Origin: Amycolatopsis sp. WQ 127309
Lineage (GTDB): Bacteria > Actinomycetota > Actinomycetes > Mycobacteriales > Pseudonocardiaceae
Assembly: GCF_023023025.1 (NCBI RefSeq)
Contig: NZ_CP095481.1
Location: 8,259,001 to 8,323,000 of the forward strand
Direction: 5' to 3'
DNA length: 64,000 nt
Made by a program: the position numbers and the translations under genes. Each line of letters begins with the position of its first letter. Within the stretch, counting starts at the first letter, position 1. Positions 60,350-64,000 of this stretch are shown one piece after another. The notes under the pieces were generated by a model that had not been told where the DNA came from, did not search any database, and saw nothing but the letters and a program-made list of their open reading frames with translations.

Positions 60350-60805
60350 TCAACGCTCCAAGACGGCCTTCGCGCCCCGGATCTCCGCCTCGACGTCGGC
60401 TCGCAGCTTGCGCCGCAGAATCGGCTCGAGCAGCGGGCGCAGGGGAGCGGCGAACCCGAACGCGATCCGCCGCGTCACCCGGATCCCGCCGTCGACCGGC
60501 ACGCAGGAGAAGGACGCCTCGAACGTCGACACCCGGCGCGCCGGCCGGTTCTCCGGCCGGTCGGGGAGCACGACGTCGACCCGCTCGCCGGGAGTCAGCG
60601 TCATCCGGGACACGATCTTCGGGCCCGGCCCCAGCCCGGGCAGCCGCGAGCGGAACCGGAACTCGGTGACGTCCCCCTCGCGCCGGACCCAGTCGATCGG
60701 CCCCAGCTTGCGGTCGACCGCCGCGTACCGCCGCGGGTCCATGACCAGGGCCAAGAAGGCCTCCGGCGAGCACGACACGGTCTCTTCCACTGTCACTTCC
60801 ACCAT
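60350..60805 (-). CDS. SRPBCC family protein
   Basis: This 151-residue protein has the polyketide-cyclase/START-like pattern VEVTVEETVSCSPEAFLALVMDPRRYAAVDRKLGPIDWVRREGDVTEFRFRSRLPG. It ends in a long amphipathic helix (LLEPILRRKLRADVEAEIRGAKAVLE). It is divergent from a TetR gene with only 22 bp between starts. It would bind a lipid-like ligand. The function is unknown. Confidence 0.8.
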   Translation of the reverse strand: MVEVTVEETVSCSPEAFLALVMDPRRYAAVDRKLGPIDWVRREGDVTEFRFRSRLPGLGPGPKIVSRMTLTPGERVDVVLPDRPENRPARRVSTFEASFSCVPVDGGIRVTRRIAFGFAAPLRPLLEPILRRKLRADVEAEIRGAKAVLER

Positions 60806-60830
60806 AGAAAGAGAGTAGTTTCTCACTATG
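60803..60830. promoter_or_regulatory. Inverted repeats spanning the SRPBCC/TetR divergent starts
   Basis: CATAG (60803-60807) with CTATG (60826-60830) and AGAAA (60806-60810) with TTTCT (60819-60823) are nested inverted repeats with slightly different centres. They overlap both start codons, so a bound regulator would cover both promoters or leaders. Confidence 0.4.
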
Positions 60831-61439
60831 GCTCGAACAACCCCCGGCGTCACCCGCCGCCGCATCCTCGACGAGGCCGTCCACCTCTTCGCCACCCGCG
60901 GCTACGACGCCACCTCCATCGCCGACATCCAGACCGCCTGCGACCTCAACCCCGGCTCCGGCGCCCTCTACAAGCACTTCCCGTCCAAGGCCGCCCTCCT
61001 CGAAGCCGCCGTCCACGACAACCTCGACCGCCTCACCGCCCGCACCGCCGAAACCGCCGACGCCCACCTCCCCGACGACCCCCGCGAAGCCCTCCGCGTG
61101 CTCGCCGACGTCGTCTGGGCGTTCATGGCCGCCGACCGCGACCTCATCCGCCTGATGATCCGCGAGTTCACCGGCTTCCCCGAACTCTTCGAACGCATGT
61201 GGCAAGGCGTGCTCGCCACCCTCTACACCCGCGGCACCGCCTGGATCACCACCCTGCGGGACCAGGGCAGAGCCGACGTCACCGACCCCGAAGCCACCGC
61301 CGCCGTGCTCGTCGCCGCCCTGACCTACTACCCGATCCTCGACGTCCTCATCGGACACACCCCCGGCGACCTCGCCCCGGACCGCTTCCTCGCCGCCTGG
61401 ACCGACCACGCCGTCGCGGCCCTCAACCTGCGCTCCTGA
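60828..61439 (+). CDS. TetR family transcriptional regulator
   Basis: This 203-residue protein has HTH residues 8-55 (TRRRILDEAVHLFATRGYDATSIADIQTACDLNPGSGALYKHFPSKAALLEAAV) and a C-terminal domain of the TetR_C type. It is divergent from the SRPBCC gene with 22 bp between starts and probably regulates it. The 3' end overlaps the convergent P-loop gene by 17 nt. The codon style around 60.8-63.5 kb is especially C-rich on the plus strand. Confidence 0.88.
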   Translation: MARTTPGVTRRRILDEAVHLFATRGYDATSIADIQTACDLNPGSGALYKHFPSKAALLEAAVHDNLDRLTARTAETADAHLPDDPREALRVLADVVWAFMAADRDLIRLMIREFTGFPELFERMWQGVLATLYTRGTAWITTLRDQGRADVTDPEATAAVLVAALTYYPILDVLIGHTPGDLAPDRFLAAWTDHAVAALNLRS

Positions 61440-61878
61440 GAAACCGTTCCACCGCACCAGGGGAGCGCAGCTCCACGACGTCTGCACCGGACTCCGCCAG
61501 CACCCGCCGCAACCCCGGCAACGACCGCCGCCGGTACCCCACCACCCACCACCAGAAGTCCGCCCGCTCCCGGCCCCGCCGCACCGCCCGCCAGACACAC
61601 CGCACCAGCGAGAAGTTCAGCAACACCACCGTGTCCGCCACCGCCAGCCGCACCTCCAGCACGTCGTACGGCCCGAGATCACCCTCCAGCACCCACCGCG
61701 GACCCGCCACCAGCTCCCGCTGCCGCGCCACCCACTCCACCCGCGACAACCCCGCGAGCCCGCCCGCCCAGAACACCGCGTCCAGCTCCACCACCGGCAA
61801 CCCGCACACCACACCGAGCCGCCGCGCGAACGTCGACTTCCCGGCACCACCACGCCCCAGCACCAGCACCCGCTCCAC
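61423..61878 (-). CDS. P-loop nucleoside kinase-like (DNA topology modulation FlaR type) protein
   Basis: This 151-residue protein has Walker A LVLGRGGAGKSTFARRL near the N-terminus, then LPVVELDAVFWAGG and WVLEGDLGPYDVLEVRLAVADTVVLLNFS. The C-terminal part is Arg-rich and includes ERADFWWWVVGYRRRSLPGL. It fits the adenylate-kinase-like group annotated as FlaR or AAA family ATPase. GTG 61878 follows GAGGA; the longer frame crosses into the divergent promoter. The substrate is unknown. Confidence 0.8.
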   Translation of the reverse strand: MERVLVLGRGGAGKSTFARRLGVVCGLPVVELDAVFWAGGLAGLSRVEWVARQRELVAGPRWVLEGDLGPYDVLEVRLAVADTVVLLNFSLVRCVWRAVRRGRERADFWWWVVGYRRRSLPGLRRVLAESGADVVELRSPGAVERFLRSAG

Positions 61879-61936
61879 CCCGCCATCCTCACCCGGACTT
61901 GCCCTGGAGCGCACTCCAGCTCCTACGGTCGCAACC

Positions 61937-62914
61937 ATGGGCACCCCGCAGCACAAGATCGGCTCCGGCTTCGACGCCACCAGCACCACGGCGGACGTCC
62001 TCCACGGCATCGACCTCACCGGCAAGCTCGCCCTCGTCACCGGCGGCTACTCCGGCATCGGCCTCGAAACCACCCGCGCCCTCGCCGGCGCCGGCGCACA
62101 CGTCGTCGTCCCGGCCCGCCGCCCCGCCGTCGCCCAAGAAGCACTCGCCGGCATCACCGGCGCCGAAGTCGGCGAACTCGACCTCGCCGACCTGGACAGC
62201 GTCCACACCTTCGCCGACCGCTTCCACGCCACCGGCCGCCGCCTCGACATCGTCATCACCGGCGCCGGCATCATGGCCACCCCCGAAACCCGCGTCGGCC
62301 CCGGCTGGGAAGCCCAGTTCGCCACCAACCACCTCGGCCACTACGCCCTGGTCAACCGCCTCTGGCCCGCCATCACCGACGGCGCCCGCGTCATCGCCGT
62401 CTCCTCCCGCGGCCACCACTTCTCACCGATCCGCTGGACCGACCCCCACTTCCAGACCGGCTACGACAAGTGGCTCGCCTACGGCCAGGCCAAAACCGCC
62501 AACATCCTCTTCGCCGTCCACCTCGACCGCCTCGGCCACACCAGGGGAGTGCGCGCCTTCGCCCTGCACCCCGGCTCGATCCTCACCCACCTCACCCGCC
62601 ACATCCCGCACGACGAACGCGTCGCCCAAGGCTGGATCGACGAAAACGGCACCCCCAGCGCCTACTTCAAGACCCCCGAAGCCGGCGCCGCCACCCAGGT
62701 CTGGGCCGCCACCTCACCCCGGCTCGACGGCCTCGGCGGCGTCTACCTCGAAGACTGCGACATCGCCGAACCCGCACCCGCCGGCGGCGGCGTCACCGAC
62801 GTCGGCCTCCGCTACGGCGTCCGGCCCCACGCCACCGACCCCGCCGAAGCCGACCGCCTCTGGACCCTCTCCGCCGACCTCACCGGCGTCGACGCCTTCG
62901 CTACTTCCCGGTGA
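61937..62914 (+). CDS. Short-chain dehydrogenase/reductase (retinol dehydrogenase/WWOX-like)
   Basis: This 325-residue SDR has the cofactor motif VTGGYSGIG (residues about 34-42), the NAG-like motif ITGAGIM, and catalytic Ser and Tyr-x-x-x-Lys in VSSRGHHF and YGQAKTAN. TNHLGHYAL and LHPGSILTHLTRHI are typical of the light-dependent protochlorophyllide reductase-like/RDH branch. The 18-residue N-terminal arm precedes the Rossmann fold. It overlaps the convergent DUF1345 gene by 14 nt. The substrate is unknown. Confidence 0.88.
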   Translation: MGTPQHKIGSGFDATSTTADVLHGIDLTGKLALVTGGYSGIGLETTRALAGAGAHVVVPARRPAVAQEALAGITGAEVGELDLADLDSVHTFADRFHATGRRLDIVITGAGIMATPETRVGPGWEAQFATNHLGHYALVNRLWPAITDGARVIAVSSRGHHFSPIRWTDPHFQTGYDKWLAYGQAKTANILFAVHLDRLGHTRGVRAFALHPGSILTHLTRHIPHDERVAQGWIDENGTPSAYFKTPEAGAATQVWAATSPRLDGLGGVYLEDCDIAEPAPAGGGVTDVGLRYGVRPHATDPAEADRLWTLSADLTGVDAFATSR

Positions 62915-63545
62915 TCACACCCACCGCGATCCCCAGGATCGCCGTGTTGTAGACGAACGACACCACGCTGTGCGTCAGCACCGTGTACCGGATCGGCCGC
63001 GCCCGCACCTCCACATCGGACGTCGCGAACGACGTCCCCACCGTGAACGCGAAATACGCGAAGTCCAGCAAGTTGGGCCGCTCCGTCGCCGGGAACCGCA
63101 ACCCCGGCTCCGGCGCCGCCTGGTAGTGCAGGTGCGCATAACGGTCCGCGTACCCGAAGTGCAGCAGGATCCACGCCGCCAGCACCGCCGGCACCGCACT
63201 GATCTGCAGCACCGACGCCATCTCGTCGTCCTCGTCGGCGATCGCGTTCGCCACCAGGATCAACCCACCCGCCGTCATCCCGACCACACTCACCACCAGC
63301 GTCGCCGCGAAGTTCCACCGACGCCCCAGGAGACTGTGCAACCACGACGGCTCCACCTCGTCACCCACCAGCCGGTACCGCCGGATCCGCACCCACCGCG
63401 ACACGATCGCCATCAGCGCGAACACGTCCCACGCCAGCAGGAACACCACGTCCAGCCCCGTGTTCGGCGCGATCAACCACCCCAGCCCGAGCAACACCAG
63501 CAGGAACTCCGCGCACCGGTACCAGACCCTCCGCAGCCACCGCAT
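62901..63545 (-). CDS. DUF1345 membrane protein
   Basis: This 214-residue protein has hydrophobic segments at about residues 12-48, 78-98, 110-130 and 190-212. It has the DUF1345 signature LLDFAYFAFTVGTSFATSDVEV followed by RYTVLTHSVVSFVYNTAILGIAV. The function is unknown. ATG 63545 is close to the end of the next minus-strand gene (63595), so the two could be cotranscribed. Confidence 0.88.
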   Translation of the reverse strand: MRWLRRVWYRCAEFLLVLLGLGWLIAPNTGLDVVFLLAWDVFALMAIVSRWVRIRRYRLVGDEVEPSWLHSLLGRRWNFAATLVVSVVGMTAGGLILVANAIADEDDEMASVLQISAVPAVLAAWILLHFGYADRYAHLHYQAAPEPGLRFPATERPNLLDFAYFAFTVGTSFATSDVEVRARPIRYTVLTHSVVSFVYNTAILGIAVGVITGK

Positions 63546-63594
63546 CGCGCGAAACTAACGGCCCCACGCCCCGACGGCACCCGGGATCACCTGG

Positions 63595-64000
63595 TCAGGT
63601 GGTGCGGGGGACCAGCGCGACCAGGTACCGGCAGGGGAGCGACCCCGGGTTCTCGAACACCCGGTCCGGCGCGGACCCCAGCTGCAGGCAGTCCCCGGCG
63701 TCCAGCTCGTGCACCTCGGCACCCTCCCGCATCCGCAGGTGCCCGGCCAGCACCCAGATCTGCTGGTGCAGGAACGTGCTCGCCCGCAACGGCACCGCCG
63801 CACCCGCCGGCAGCTCGATCTCCACCAGCTCCAACGGCCGCCCGGACGCGGGGGAGACCGACCGGCGCCGGTACCCGGAATCCGGATCCACCCACACCGG
63901 TTGCTCCGCCGCCCGCACCAACCGCCGCTCGTCACCCTCGGCCCGCGCGATCAGCTCCGTCAGCGTCATCCCCAGCGCGGACGACAGCTTCGCCAGCAAC
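63595..64000 (-). CDS. XRE-family regulator with C-terminal cupin domain, 5' partial
   Basis: The frame is open to the right edge, so most of the N-terminal HTH is outside the window. What remains begins with the end of the HTH (LLAKLSSALGMTLTELIARAEG). A cupin domain follows: LELVEIELPAGAAVPLRASTFLHQQIWVLAGHLRMREGAEVHELDAGDCLQLGSAPDRVFENPGSLPCRYLVAL. XRE-cupin proteins are small-molecule-responsive repressors or activators. The target is unknown. Confidence 0.85.
   Translation of the reverse strand, partial: LLAKLSSALGMTLTELIARAEGDERRLVRAAEQPVWVDPDSGYRRRSVSPASGRPLELVEIELPAGAAVPLRASTFLHQQIWVLAGHLRMREGAEVHELDAGDCLQLGSAPDRVFENPGSLPCRYLVALVPRTT

Overview
The window is very GC-rich actinobacterial DNA with frequent GTG starts, ATGA/GTGA stop-start overlaps, many TetR and ArsR regulators and ECF sigma factors. 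Gene style and content suggest a Pseudonocardiaceae-type actinomycete, perhaps Amycolatopsis. That placement is inference; no rRNA, tRNA or other phylogenetic marker is present.

The centre (about 11.6-35.7 kb) holds what reads as a complete biosynthetic gene cluster for a pyrrolobenzodiazepine (PBD), a DNA-alkylating antitumour antibiotic class. An A-PCP protein plus a C-A-PCP-reductase protein is the two-protein PBD synthetase layout. The first A domain has Ala where amino-acid-activating domains have Asp235, as expected for an anthranilate. A dedicated DAHP synthase, a PhzE-like ADIC synthase, a PhzD-like isochorismatase and an EntA-like dehydrogenase form a chorismate-to-3-hydroxyanthranilate route. 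An HpaB/HpaC pair and an O-methyltransferase can decorate that ring. Five genes like lincomycin LmbB1, LmbB2, LmbY, LmbX and LmbA convert tyrosine to a 4-alkylproline. No LmbW-like C-methyltransferase is present, which predicts a two-carbon side chain as in tomaymycin. A UvrA-like DrrC-type protein is the likely self-resistance factor and is divergent from a MarR regulator. The last gene of the cluster is a RibB-fold protein without the recognisable catalytic residues of DHBP synthase, and I cannot assign its step.

Left flank (1-11.6 kb): an SPFH protein cut by the window edge, an MHS-family transporter with a divergent TetR, a class A flavin monooxygenase, a VOC-ArsR-AHSA1 operon behind a promoter with a perfect operator palindrome, an SGNH hydrolase, a methyltransferase, a CGNR regulator, a 54-residue zinc ribbon, an orphan tyrosine recombinase and an ECF42-type sigma factor with its DGPF (YCII) partner.

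Right flank (35.7-64 kb): two further ECF42/DGPF modules (three in the window), a PPM1-like methyltransferase, an AT-rich island with a zinc-finger/coiled-coil gene, a second ArsR-AHSA1 module, an AraC regulator with NmrA and DUF1772 genes, a P450, DrrAB-like ABC genes, an SNF2-SWIM pair, a DinB protein, a TetX-like monooxygenase with TetR, an AidB-like acyl-CoA dehydrogenase, further TetR/SDR genes, a DUF1345 membrane protein and a cupin regulator cut by the right edge.

A long perfect palindrome occurs twice (about 1.26 and 44.07 kb), in opposite orientation, each time between convergent genes. I saw no rRNA, tRNA, CRISPR array or insertion sequence.
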